The translations under genes and the position numbers were made by a program. From assembly GCF_016862095.1 (NCBI RefSeq), contig NZ_BOMH01000007.1:1-64000 (forward strand): 64,000 bases of DNA. Direction: 5' to 3'. The notes under the pieces were generated by a model. That model saw nothing but the letters and a program-made list of their open reading frames with translations. It made no database searches and had not been told where the DNA came from. Below are positions 1 through 7,505 of this stretch, in pieces (position 1 is the first letter of the stretch; every line of letters begins with the position of its first letter). Origin of the DNA: Actinoplanes cyaneus (lineage in GTDB: Bacteria > Actinomycetota > Actinomycetes > Mycobacteriales > Micromonosporaceae).

Positions 1-63
1 AAGGCGGACTCGACCGCAAGCCACGGGGACATCTAGTCCGTCGAGGCCTCTGTACTCATGGGT

Positions 64-79
64 ATAGCATCGTTGCTAT
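64..79 (+). promoter_or_regulatory. Inverted repeat overlapping toxin start, probable antitoxin operator
   Basis: ATAGCA (64-69) and TGCTAT (74-79) form a perfect 6-bp inverted repeat with a 4-base spacer. It overlaps the ATG of the toxin reading frame at 78. Xre-type antitoxins usually bind such palindromes at the head of their own operon to repress it. The role is inferred from position only. Confidence 0.45.
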
Positions 80-428
80 GGCATGGGGTGCTGTTGAGCT
101 CGAACCGGAGGTGGAGAAGTGGCTGGAAAGTCTGCCTACCGCTTAGTTCGCCCACGCGGCGTTCTCCGTCGATCTACTCGCTGAGCAAGGGCCGCTGCTG
201 GGTGAGCCGTACACCAAGCAGCTTGATCGGAAGCTGCGTGAACTGCGATTCCACCTTGGTAGGCAAGCGGTCCGGATCACGTACTGGATCGCATCAGACA
301 GGAGGATCATCTTGCTGACGGTCTTCTGCAAGACGCGTATGCGCGACGAGCGACAGATCGACCGAGCGCGCCGGGCATTGGCGCGGTGCATCGACGAGGC
401 GCACCAGGTTGTGGGCGAGGAGGGCTAG
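78..428 (+). pseudogene. HigB/RelE-family (Gp49-like) toxin, interrupted by an in-frame stop
   Basis: Reading from the ATG at 78 gives MAWGAVELEPEVEKWLESL, then an amber TAG at 144-146 in place of codon 23. The same frame then continues uninterrupted to a TAG at 426-428, 116 codons in all. The downstream part carries the family hallmarks: LGEPYTKQL, KLRELRFHLG, VRITYW, RRIILLTVFCKT and a basic C-terminal helix. This is the phage-derived Gp49-like/HigB mRNA interferase family, normally about 110-120 residues, so length and frame are intact apart from one codon. A single CAG-to-TAG transition would explain it. No good internal start lies soon after the stop, so the toxin is probably dead, unless the base is a sequencing error or is suppressed. 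The antitoxin gene follows 3 bases after the stop. Confidence 0.8.
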
Positions 429-431
429 GCC

Positions 432-731
432 ATGAGCGAGAGTGGCGGTTGGGCCGCTATGCGGGAGCGGCGGTTGGCTGAACCGGGCGCTGCCGAGGCT
501 TACGATGCGGCGCGTTTGGCGTTCGAGCTGGGTCGTTCTGTTCGCGAGCTTCGTGAACGACGAGGCTGGAGCCAGGCGCAACTTGCCAAGGAAGCGGGAA
601 TGACTCAGTCGGCGGTCGCTCGGTTCGAGGCGGGCGGGACCGTGCCGACCTTGCCGGTGCTGGAGCGGTTGGCGACGGCGCTCGACGTGAGCCTCAAGGT
701 GGGTTTCGAGCCGCGCGGTGAAGCTGCCTGA
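432..731 (+). CDS. Xre-family antitoxin of a HigBA-type module
   Basis: A 99-residue protein with a lambda-repressor-like helix-turn-helix at about residues 34-88 (LGRSVRELRERRGWSQAQLA, then GMTQSAVARFEAG). The order toxin first, antitoxin second, only 3 bases apart, is the HigBA arrangement. Its expected job is to bind and neutralise the RNase toxin and to repress the operon through the palindrome around the toxin start. Because the toxin frame is interrupted, this gene may be a surviving orphan antitoxin. Family assignment is confident; the partner relation rests on context. Confidence 0.85.
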   Translation: MSESGGWAAMRERRLAEPGAAEAYDAARLAFELGRSVRELRERRGWSQAQLAKEAGMTQSAVARFEAGGTVPTLPVLERLATALDVSLKVGFEPRGEAA

Positions 732-851
732 GCGGTGGTCGAACGACGCCGAGGAACAGGATCGGTTCGGACCGGCTAACGGCATGTCGTCTGCATACGA
801 ACCACCACGCCGGAAGCGGGGCGGCGGCTCGCATGCTGTTCCTCGGGACGG

Positions 852-2060
852 TCAGGAGACTCGTACGGGCCGGAAGGTTGTCCGGATCTGCTCGGTGAGG
901 ACGCCGGGCTGCTCGAGGGCGGCGAAATGTCCGCCGTGTTCGAGCTGGGCGTAGTGAAGCACTGTTTCGTAGCGTCGTTCGATCCAGCGCCGGGATGCCT
1001 GGACGGCCTCGCCGGGGAAGATGCTGAAGCCCGCGGGTACGGGGTTGGGCTCGCCGGATCCGGCGTTCATGGCGTTGTTCTGCCTCTCCTCCCAGTACAG
1101 CCGGGCGGAGGACGCGGCGGCGTTCGGCAGCCAGTAGAGCATGATGTCGTCGAGGATCTCGTCGCGGTCGATGACCTTCTCCGGGTTGCCGTCGTTGTCG
1201 GTGACGTCTTGGAAGAGGGTGTAGATCCAGGCGGCAAGTCCGGCTGGTGAGTCCGCGAGGGAGTAGCCGATCGTCTGGGGCCGGGTTGCCTGCTCCCGGG
1301 CGTATCCGTCCAGTTCGCTCTGGTAGCGCTGGGCGCGCGCCATCATGTGCTGTTCCTCAGTGGTGGCCTCGCTCATCTCCTGCGGGGTGGGGAACACCAT
1401 GGGGAAGTTGAAGTGCACGCCCCGGCACCGCTCGGGCGCGGTGCGGGTGATCTGCTCGACGACGGCTGCTCCCCAGTCGCCGCCCTGGGCGAACCAGTTG
1501 TCGTAGCCCAGGCGCTGCATGAGGGTGATCCAGGCGTTGCCGACCCGGGAGATGTTCCAGCCTGTCGTGGTGGGCTTGCCGGAGAACCCGAACCCCGGCA
1601 TCGAGGGGATGACGAGGTGGAAGGCGTCCTCGGCGTTGCCGCCGTGGGCGACCGGATCGGTCAGCGGGCCGATCAGATGCCGGAACTCCAGGATCGACCC
1701 AGGCCAGCCATGGCACAGCAGGAGCGGTGCCGCGCCGGGTTCGGCCGAGCGTATGTGCAGGAAATGGATGGGGATCCCGTCGAGCACGGTGCGGGACGAG
1801 CCGAAGCTGTTGATGTCCCGCTCGGTGCGCCGCCAGTCGTAGCCGGTGGCCCAGTGGTCACAGAGGGCGCGGATGCGCTCCAGTTGGGGGCCCTGGCCGG
1901 CGTCGAGGACGGTTTCGCGGTCCGGCCACCGGGTGGCGGCGAGGCGGCTCAGCAGGTCTTGCAGTTCTTCGTCGGGAACCGCGATCGGGTACGGCTCCAC
2001 GAGGTCAGTGACGACGGTCTTCAACAGGTGCTCCTCGGTTTTCGGTGGGCGGGCCGTCAT
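852..2060 (-). CDS. Epoxide hydrolase, alpha/beta-hydrolase fold with N-terminal EHN domain
   Basis: A 402-residue protein starting at MTARPPKTEEH; an ATG 16 codons upstream is in frame but lies within the palindromic operator region. Residues of about 20-120 form the epoxide-hydrolase N-terminal domain (PYPIAVPDEELQDLLSRLAA). The catalytic domain shows the oxyanion-hole motif HGWPGS (H117), the Asp nucleophile in GGDWGA (D195) and the catalytic His near the end (EHGGHFAALEQP, H378). All known catalytic features are present, so it should hydrate an epoxide to a diol in the cytoplasm; the substrate is unknown. It is the last of three leftward genes with an NmrA-like protein and an FAD oxidase, separated by 129 bases that hold a possible operator. 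Confidence 0.88.
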   Translation of the reverse strand: MTARPPKTEEHLLKTVVTDLVEPYPIAVPDEELQDLLSRLAATRWPDRETVLDAGQGPQLERIRALCDHWATGYDWRRTERDINSFGSSRTVLDGIPIHFLHIRSAEPGAAPLLLCHGWPGSILEFRHLIGPLTDPVAHGGNAEDAFHLVIPSMPGFGFSGKPTTTGWNISRVGNAWITLMQRLGYDNWFAQGGDWGAAVVEQITRTAPERCRGVHFNFPMVFPTPQEMSEATTEEQHMMARAQRYQSELDGYAREQATRPQTIGYSLADSPAGLAAWIYTLFQDVTDNDGNPEKVIDRDEILDDIMLYWLPNAAASSARLYWEERQNNAMNAGSGEPNPVPAGFSIFPGEAVQASRRWIERRYETVLHYAQLEHGGHFAALEQPGVLTEQIRTTFRPVRVS

Positions 2061-2070
2061 TGCAGGCCGT

Positions 2071-2110
2071 AAGTGGAATACATCTTCAACTTGGAAGAAG
2101 TCTTCCACTT
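2071..2110 (-). promoter_or_regulatory. Nested palindromes upstream of the epoxide hydrolase gene
   Basis: AAGTGGAA at 2071-2078 is repeated inverted as TTCCACTT at 2103-2110. Inside, TGGAAGA-AG-TCTTCCA (2092-2107) is a perfect 7-bp palindrome, and TTCAACTT at 2085-2092 is a one-mismatch inverted copy of the outer half-site. Four half-sites in 40 bases just upstream of the start look like a repressor operator. The AT content is far above the surroundings. The cognate regulator is unknown. Confidence 0.45.
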
Positions 2111-2189
2111 ATCTGTCGTCCGGGCAACTCGGAGAGTTGCCGCGCAGCCGTAACCAGGCCACCGCCCTGATACGGTGGGCCCGGGCCTG

Positions 2190-3077
2190 TCATCCGTGCT
2201 GGCCGGCCGGCACTGCCGGCGGGGTGAACGCTGCCGCGAAGTCGCGGGTGAAGGCGGCGATGCCGCGCGCGGGGTGGCCGGTGATCGCCTCGACGTGACC
2301 GGTCGTCGTGGCGAAGCCGCCGGCACGGATCACGCCGAAGACGCCGGCCAGGTGAGCGGCGAGCCAGTCGGGCAGGCCGTTGCCTTCGAACCGGGGCCGC
2401 GCCTGCTCCCCGGTCAGGTCGACGGAACGGACGGGGCTCCCGGTGGCGTCCGTGAGCGCCGCCGCCACGTCCGCGAAGGTGATCGCCGAGGGGCCGGTGA
2501 GGTCGTACGTCCGTCCGGTGTGGCCGTCGGCGAGGAGCGTGACGGCGGCTGTCTCGGCGATGTCGCGAATGTCGATCATGGCGACCGGTCGTCCGTCGGT
2601 GGGCGCGTGCAGCAGGCCCGTCGACGCGACACCGGCGGCGACCATGAGCAGGTTCGTCATGAAGAAGGCCGGCCGGAGGATCACCGCGGGCACCGGTGAA
2701 CGCCGGAGGTGCTCCTCGATCTCGCCGTGCCAGCGGTAGGCCGGCAACGTCGACGCGGGGTCGGCGTGCATGGCCGAGAGTTTCACGATCCGCTGGACGC
2801 CGGCCTCGGCTGCGGCGTCGATCACGGCAGTTTCGTGGGCGACCTTGCGGGGGCCGTCGGCTGCGCTGAGGTACACGCGCTCGACTCCGCTCAGGGCGCG
2901 TCGCAGCGACCCCGGGTCGTCGAAGTCACCCGGGGCGAGCCTGACGTCGCCGAGCCGGGTCTTGGCCGTTGCGGGGTCGCGGACGAGAACAGTGATGTCC
3001 GCCGAGTGGTCCTGGAGCGCGCGGACGACGTGGGCGCCGACGGCACCCGTCGCGCCGGTGACGAGGATGCGGGTCAT
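2190..3077 (-). CDS. NmrA-like NAD(P)-binding protein (atypical short-chain dehydrogenase)
   Basis: A 295-residue Rossmann protein with the dinucleotide motif GATGAVG at residues 8-14, a DxxD turn after beta-2 and the NmrA/QOR2-type pattern (VERVYLSAADGPRK, RIVKLSAMHADP, VILRPAFFMTN). It lacks the canonical YxxxK active site, as many NmrA-like members do, so it may be a reductase of small quinone-like molecules or a redox sensor. Its ATG overlaps the stop of the upstream FAD oxidase gene by 4 bases, indicating translational coupling. The exact substrate cannot be told from the sequence. Confidence 0.85.
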   Translation of the reverse strand: MTRILVTGATGAVGAHVVRALQDHSADITVLVRDPATAKTRLGDVRLAPGDFDDPGSLRRALSGVERVYLSAADGPRKVAHETAVIDAAAEAGVQRIVKLSAMHADPASTLPAYRWHGEIEEHLRRSPVPAVILRPAFFMTNLLMVAAGVASTGLLHAPTDGRPVAMIDIRDIAETAAVTLLADGHTGRTYDLTGPSAITFADVAAALTDATGSPVRSVDLTGEQARPRFEGNGLPDWLAAHLAGVFGVIRAGGFATTTGHVEAITGHPARGIAAFTRDFAAAFTPPAVPAGQHG

Positions 3078-4462
3078 GAGGCTGCCTTTCGGTCGGTGGC
3101 CGGCGGGATGTTGTGGCCGAGGCGGAAGATGTTGGCCGGGTCCCAGTCGCGCTTGACGGCAGTGAGCCGGGCGTAGTTGGCGGGGGTGAACGCGGTGCGG
3201 GTCTTCGTGCTGTCGGTGAGCAGGGTGAGGAAAGAGCCGCCGGTCGCGTACGGGCGTAACCGGCCCGCCAGGTGGTCGAGGGCTGTGTCGGCCGGGGTGC
3301 GGCCGGCGGCGGGGTACGGGGCGACGGCCATGACCGAGAACGGCACGTCACGGTGCCCGGCCGGGCCGGCGTCCGCGCCGGGGTTCGCCATCGCGCCGCC
3401 CCAGTGCCGCACCTCGACGAAGGCGAGCGGGGAATCGGCGGCGCCGGCCTCGACGATCGCGTGCAGCACCTCGTCGGGCAGGTCCCGGAACAGCTCGATC
3501 TCCTGACGGTTGGCCATCGGCGGCGCGTCGGGGCCGTTGGTGGCGTCACTGGCGACCGGGAACGTGCGCGTCCCGAACGCGTCGAGCAGTGGCGGGCCCG
3601 CGGCCTCGAGCAGCGGGGCGAGGACCCGGGGCCCGTCGTCGCCGTGGTGGAACGCCCGGATGGCCAGCACCCGCTTGCCTCGGAGCGGCTCCGGGATCAG
3701 CGGCGACGGGGGGAGGCGGAGCAGCAGCACCGCCGTGTTCATGGCGTCGGGCTCGTCGAGGGCCCACTGCCGGTACGCGGCGAGGACGCCGAACGCGTGC
3801 TCCAGCGGGTACAGGGACATGCCGGAGTACACCTGGGCCACCGGATGGAGGCGGAACTCCAGTGAGGTGACGACGCCGAAGTTCCCGCCGCCGCCGCGCA
3901 GCGCCCAGAAGAGGTCGGGATGCCGTCGTGCGGTCGCGGTCACCGCGGTCCCGTCCGCGGTGACGACGTCGGCGCTGACCACGCTGTCGGCGGCGAACCC
4001 GAAGGTCCGCGACAACCATGACTGCCCACCGCCGAGCGTGTACCCGGTCACCCCGACCGTCGAGCACCTGCCCGCGAGCCCGGCGAGGCCGTACCGGGCG
4101 GCGGCACGGTTCACGTCCGCCCACACCGCACCCGGGCCGACGCGCGCGACCCGGCGGTGCGGATCGATGTCGACGCTGTTCAGCGCGGTCGTCCTGAGCA
4201 GCAGGGCGCCGTCCGCGGCGACGACCGTGCCGTGACCGGTCGCCTGCACCGCGAATGGTAGAGCATGCTCACGTGCGGCGAGGATCGCCGTTCGTACGTC
4301 GGTGGCCGTCGTGGCCGTGGCGATGAGCGCCGGTCGTGAGTCGATGGTCCGGTTCCAGCCGAGCCGGTGCTCGTCGTAACCCACCTCGCCGGGCCGGAAC
4401 ACGGCCCCGCCGAACCGGCGTCCGAGCCCGATGTCCTGGAGTGGGACGTGGTATCTCGTCAT
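3074..4462 (-). CDS. FAD-binding oxidoreductase, berberine-bridge-enzyme type with bicovalent FAD
   Basis: A 462-residue PCMH-type flavoprotein if started at MTRYHVPLQD; a second in-frame ATG 7 codons upstream is possible. Both residues used for double covalent FAD attachment are visible: His77 in QATGHGT and Cys133 in GRCSTVGVTGYTLGGG. The C-terminus carries the BBE motif region (NYARLTAVKRDWDPANIFRL). Such enzymes oxidise alcohols, sugars or polyketide-like substrates with O2. It is first in a leftward operon with the NmrA-like protein and the epoxide hydrolase, and it diverges from the SARP regulator 67 bases away, which probably controls it. Confidence 0.87.
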   Translation of the reverse strand: MTRYHVPLQDIGLGRRFGGAVFRPGEVGYDEHRLGWNRTIDSRPALIATATTATDVRTAILAAREHALPFAVQATGHGTVVAADGALLLRTTALNSVDIDPHRRVARVGPGAVWADVNRAAARYGLAGLAGRCSTVGVTGYTLGGGQSWLSRTFGFAADSVVSADVVTADGTAVTATARRHPDLFWALRGGGGNFGVVTSLEFRLHPVAQVYSGMSLYPLEHAFGVLAAYRQWALDEPDAMNTAVLLLRLPPSPLIPEPLRGKRVLAIRAFHHGDDGPRVLAPLLEAAGPPLLDAFGTRTFPVASDATNGPDAPPMANRQEIELFRDLPDEVLHAIVEAGAADSPLAFVEVRHWGGAMANPGADAGPAGHRDVPFSVMAVAPYPAAGRTPADTALDHLAGRLRPYATGGSFLTLLTDSTKTRTAFTPANYARLTAVKRDWDPANIFRLGHNIPPATDRKAAS

Positions 4463-4495
4463 GTGCCGGAAGTTATGCGGCACCCGGCGGGAAAC

Positions 4496-4523
4496 GGATG
4501 TGCTCCGGATGTGGTCCTAGGCT
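4496..4523 (+). promoter_or_regulatory. Tandem 11-bp direct repeats before a -10-like TAGGCT, probable SARP box
   Basis: GGATGTGCTCC (4496-4506) is followed directly by GGATGTGGTCC (4507-4517), then by TAGGCT (4518-4523) just before the GTG start at 4530. SARP regulators are known to bind 7-base direct repeats with 11-base periodicity next to the -10 element. The arrangement fits autoregulation of the divergent SARP gene and possibly control of the leftward operon. Distances differ slightly from textbook SARP boxes. Confidence 0.45.
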
Positions 4524-4529
4524 GACGGT

Positions 4530-6137
4530 GTGATCGTGCGCGTGCTCGGAACGGCCGGCGTCCACGCCGCGGGCAGCCCGGCACCCGGGCTGGAACGCAA
4601 GGCGCGCGAGCTGCTGACCATCCTCACCCTGCACGCTCCGGCCGCGGTGACCCTCGACGAGCTCGCCCGGCTGCTCTGGGAGGATCCGCCGCCCTCCGCC
4701 GTCAAGACGCTGCGCGCCCATCTGTCCCGCATTCGCGCCGCGCTGCGAGCGGCCGGCCCCGGCGCCGACGTCGAGCGGGCCGGACGTGACGCGTACCGTC
4801 TCGCCGTCCCGTCCGGGCGCACCGACGTCGGCCTGGTCGCCGCCGCCCGGGCCCGGGCCCGCCGCCTGCTCGCCGACGGCCGTCCCGACAGTGCCGCCGC
4901 GGTGCTGGCCGAGGCCCGCGCGTTGTGGGGCGCCGGCCCTGAGTTGCCGCACACTGCCGCCGCCGCGGCGCTGCGGCGCGGCTGGGACCAGGAGCGGCGG
5001 CTTCTCGTGCAGGAGCATCTCGGCAGCCTCGCGGCGGGCGCCGACCCCGGGTCGGCCCTGGGCGAGCTGGAGCAGCTGACGATCGCCGATCCGCTCGACG
5101 AGCCGCTGTGGGTGCATTTCGTGCGGGCCCTGCACCGGGCCGGTCGGCAGAACGAGGCTCTGCGTGCCGTGGCCGAGGCCCGTGCCGCGCTCGTCGAGGT
5201 CGGCCTCGACCCGTCAGCCGCGCTGCGCGAGGTGCAGGCCGAAGTGCTGCGCTCACCGCTTGCGCCGGTCGCGCGGCCGGCACCGGCCGCGACCGTCGCG
5301 GTGCCGGTGCGCTATGCGACCGGCGTCGGCGGCTCGACCGCGTACGCCCGGCTCTCCGGCGATGGCCGCGATCTCGTCGTGCTCAATCCGGCGCTGCTCA
5401 CCATCGACGGCCTGCTCGACGGCGCGCACGCCCGGGCGGCGCTGGCCGTTCTCGCCGATCACGCCGCGGTGGTCTGTCTCGACCGGCGCGGGATCGGGCT
5501 CTCCGACCCGCTCGACCCACGCGAGGCGCCCCCGGACCAGTGGGTCGCCGACGTGCGTCGGGTCCTCGACGACCTCGGGATCGACCGGACCGACCTGTTC
5601 GCCAACTTCGACACCGGGCTCGTCGCGCTGGAGTTCGCCGCCCGTCACCCCGACCGGGTGCGCTCGCTGGTCCTGGCGCAGTGCTATCCCCGGTACACCC
5701 GCGGCGACGACTATCCCTACGGGATGGACCGCGGCACGACCGAGACTCTGATCCGCGACACGGTCTCGCCCGCCGACCCGGCGCACGGCGTGGACTCCGT
5801 CGCCCAGGCGGCTCCGAGCACCGCCGCGGACGACGAGTTCCGGCAGTGGTGGAATCGCCTCGGCCGCCGCGCGGCCGGCCCCGCGGTCGCCACAGCGGTC
5901 CGTACGGTCGCCACCACCACCGACGTACGTCATCGCCTGCCCGAGGTCACCGCGCCCACGCTGGTGTTGCACCGCCGCAACTGCCTCAACGTCGACGTCG
6001 GGCACGCGTCCTACCTGGCCACCCACCTGCCGGCCGCCCGTCTGCGGCTGGTGGCCGGCACCGATGCACTGTGGTTCACCGACTCGGGAGAGTTGTTGCG
6101 GCACACCGTCGACTTCCTCGACGCCCGGGCCGGCTGA
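4530..6137 (+). CDS. SARP/BTAD-type regulator fused to a degenerate alpha/beta-hydrolase domain
   Basis: A 535-residue protein. Residues of about 1-95 form an OmpR-like winged helix (TLDELARLLWEDPPPSAVKT), and about 96-240 form the bacterial transcriptional activation domain (ADPLDEPLWVHFVRALHRAG). From about residue 260 the fold is an alpha/beta hydrolase (VCLDRRGIGLSDP, FAARHPDRVRSLVL). The nucleophile elbow reads NFDTG (D361) rather than GxSxG. The position normally holding the catalytic His is Ala513 (AGTDALWF), and the acid-loop region reads HRRNCLN. Two of the three catalytic positions therefore look lost, suggesting a ligand-sensing rather than an enzymatic domain. It is transcribed away from the FAD oxidase/NmrA/epoxide hydrolase operon, which it likely regulates. 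Confidence 0.85.
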   Translation: MIVRVLGTAGVHAAGSPAPGLERKARELLTILTLHAPAAVTLDELARLLWEDPPPSAVKTLRAHLSRIRAALRAAGPGADVERAGRDAYRLAVPSGRTDVGLVAAARARARRLLADGRPDSAAAVLAEARALWGAGPELPHTAAAAALRRGWDQERRLLVQEHLGSLAAGADPGSALGELEQLTIADPLDEPLWVHFVRALHRAGRQNEALRAVAEARAALVEVGLDPSAALREVQAEVLRSPLAPVARPAPAATVAVPVRYATGVGGSTAYARLSGDGRDLVVLNPALLTIDGLLDGAHARAALAVLADHAAVVCLDRRGIGLSDPLDPREAPPDQWVADVRRVLDDLGIDRTDLFANFDTGLVALEFAARHPDRVRSLVLAQCYPRYTRGDDYPYGMDRGTTETLIRDTVSPADPAHGVDSVAQAAPSTAADDEFRQWWNRLGRRAAGPAVATAVRTVATTTDVRHRLPEVTAPTLVLHRRNCLNVDVGHASYLATHLPAARLRLVAGTDALWFTDSGELLRHTVDFLDARAG

Positions 6138-6172
6138 TCGGATGCCGGCAGAGCCGGGCGTACCGTGGCGGG

Positions 6173-6643
6173 ATGACGCGGGCCGTGACCGTCGAGAATC
6201 TGGGGGCCTGGCTGCTCAAGGCCAACGGCGTGACCTCCGACATCGCCGAGGTGGCGGCGCGCCGGGAGCCGGTCCGGCGGTGGTGTGTGCAGCCCGGCTA
6301 CCGCACGCGGCTCATGGCGGCCGGGCAGCCGGTGATCTTCTGGGTGAGCGGCGACCGCCGCCGGGTGTCCCCGGGCATCTGGGCGGTCGGTGAGCTGACC
6401 GGCCCGCCCGCGGTGACGGACGGCAAGTTGCGCGTGCCGCTGGAGTTGCGCTGGCTCGACGAGGATCAGCGCGTGCACCGGGACAGCCTGCTGGCCGATG
6501 GCGGCCTCACCACTCTCGAGGTGTTGCGGCAGCCGCAGGCGGGCAACCCCTCCTTCGTCACCGTCGATCAGCTGACCGCGCTCCGGGCGTACCTTTCCCG
6601 GGCACTCACAGATCTTCCCGGGTTCCGGCAAGGCGACGGTTGA
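6173..6643 (+). CDS. Small EVE/PUA-like domain protein
   Basis: A 156-residue protein starting at the ATG at 6173 (MTRAVTVENLGAWLLKANG). The pattern WLLKAN, then RLMAAGQPVIFWVSGD and GIWAVGELTGP resembles EVE/PUA-like folds, which bind modified bases or RNA. The assignment is by resemblance only. It lies 35 bases after the SARP gene in the same orientation. Its 3' end overlaps the convergent pRiA4b ORF-3 family gene by 38 bases. Confidence 0.6.
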   Translation: MTRAVTVENLGAWLLKANGVTSDIAEVAARREPVRRWCVQPGYRTRLMAAGQPVIFWVSGDRRRVSPGIWAVGELTGPPAVTDGKLRVPLELRWLDEDQRVHRDSLLADGGLTTLEVLRQPQAGNPSFVTVDQLTALRAYLSRALTDLPGFRQGDG

Positions 6644-7505
6644 CCTCGGCGAGGTCGAAGGTCTCGGGTTCCCGCGGGTCCTCCTCGTACGAGTACTCGA
6701 CCGGGGAGTCGCCGGCGAAAGCGGTGCACACCGGGTAGGTGGTGTCGGGCTTGCGCTCCAGGACCTGCTCGAGCGTGATCTCGTGCCACCAGCTCGCGCC
6801 GAGGTCGTACTCGTACTGGATCTTCTTTGTCGTTCCGGCGAGGACCGAGCGCAGGCGCGTGGTGAATTCGTCCAGGTTCACGTCTTCCAGGTTGAAGTTC
6901 AGGTCGCTGTAATGCCTGGTGCCGGCCCGGAACTGGTGCAGGTGGTCGCCGTCCCAGCCGAACAGGATCTGGATCACCGAGTGCAGGTCGCCGAGGGTCA
7001 TGGTCGCGGGCACCCGCACCCGGCGCCAGATCGGTGGGCGCCAGCGCGTCAGCGCGACCTTGAGCTGGTACACCTGGTTGATCGAGGCGACCGCGCCGGA
7101 GTCCACGAACGCCCGCACCGCCGAGGCAACCCGGTCGGCGTCCGGATGATCGGAGCCGGCCACCGCGGCCAGGCAGGCCTCCACGGTTTCGTCGGGGAAA
7201 CGGTCGGTGAGCAGCGCCAGCGCCTCGTCCGGGCCGGGCCCGTCCAGCGCGGCGGCGGCGAATTCGACAGCCAGCCAGCGGGCGTCCGCGGGGGAGAACA
7301 CGAAGGGCTTGCCCCGGTGGTAGGACAGGGTCACCTGGGCAGGCACGCGCAGGTTCGGAACATCTGCCACCGCCTGCCACGCCGCGATTGCCCGCTCACC
7401 CAGGTCGTCGGCTATGTCGCCGGCGGCGACCCGGGCCGCCGCCGAGAGGTCTGCGGCGGCAGCAGTTCGCGTGCCGCGTCGGCCGGTGGTCGTGGCTGCA
7501 ACCAT
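6606..7505 (-). CDS. pRiA4b ORF-3 (IS1096 TnpR-like) family protein
   Basis: Reading from ATG 7505 gives 299 residues. The C-terminal two thirds is the ORF-3 family domain: VYQLKVALTRWRPPIWRRV, LGDLHSVIQILFGWDGDHLH, KKIQYEYDLGASWWHEI. The role of this family is unknown; it is often plasmid- or transposon-associated. The proposed start has a poor ribosome-binding site and overlaps the upstream leftward gene by about 90 bases in another frame. In full-length relatives an N-terminal region like the one encoded at 7412-8311 may be part of the same polypeptide, so this could be the second half of a frameshifted gene. Confidence 0.7.
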   Translation of the reverse strand: MVAATTTGRRGTRTAAAADLSAAARVAAGDIADDLGERAIAAWQAVADVPNLRVPAQVTLSYHRGKPFVFSPADARWLAVEFAAAALDGPGPDEALALLTDRFPDETVEACLAAVAGSDHPDADRVASAVRAFVDSGAVASINQVYQLKVALTRWRPPIWRRVRVPATMTLGDLHSVIQILFGWDGDHLHQFRAGTRHYSDLNFNLEDVNLDEFTTRLRSVLAGTTKKIQYEYDLGASWWHEITLEQVLERKPDTTYPVCTAFAGDSPVEYSYEEDPREPETFDLAEVNRRLAGTREDL

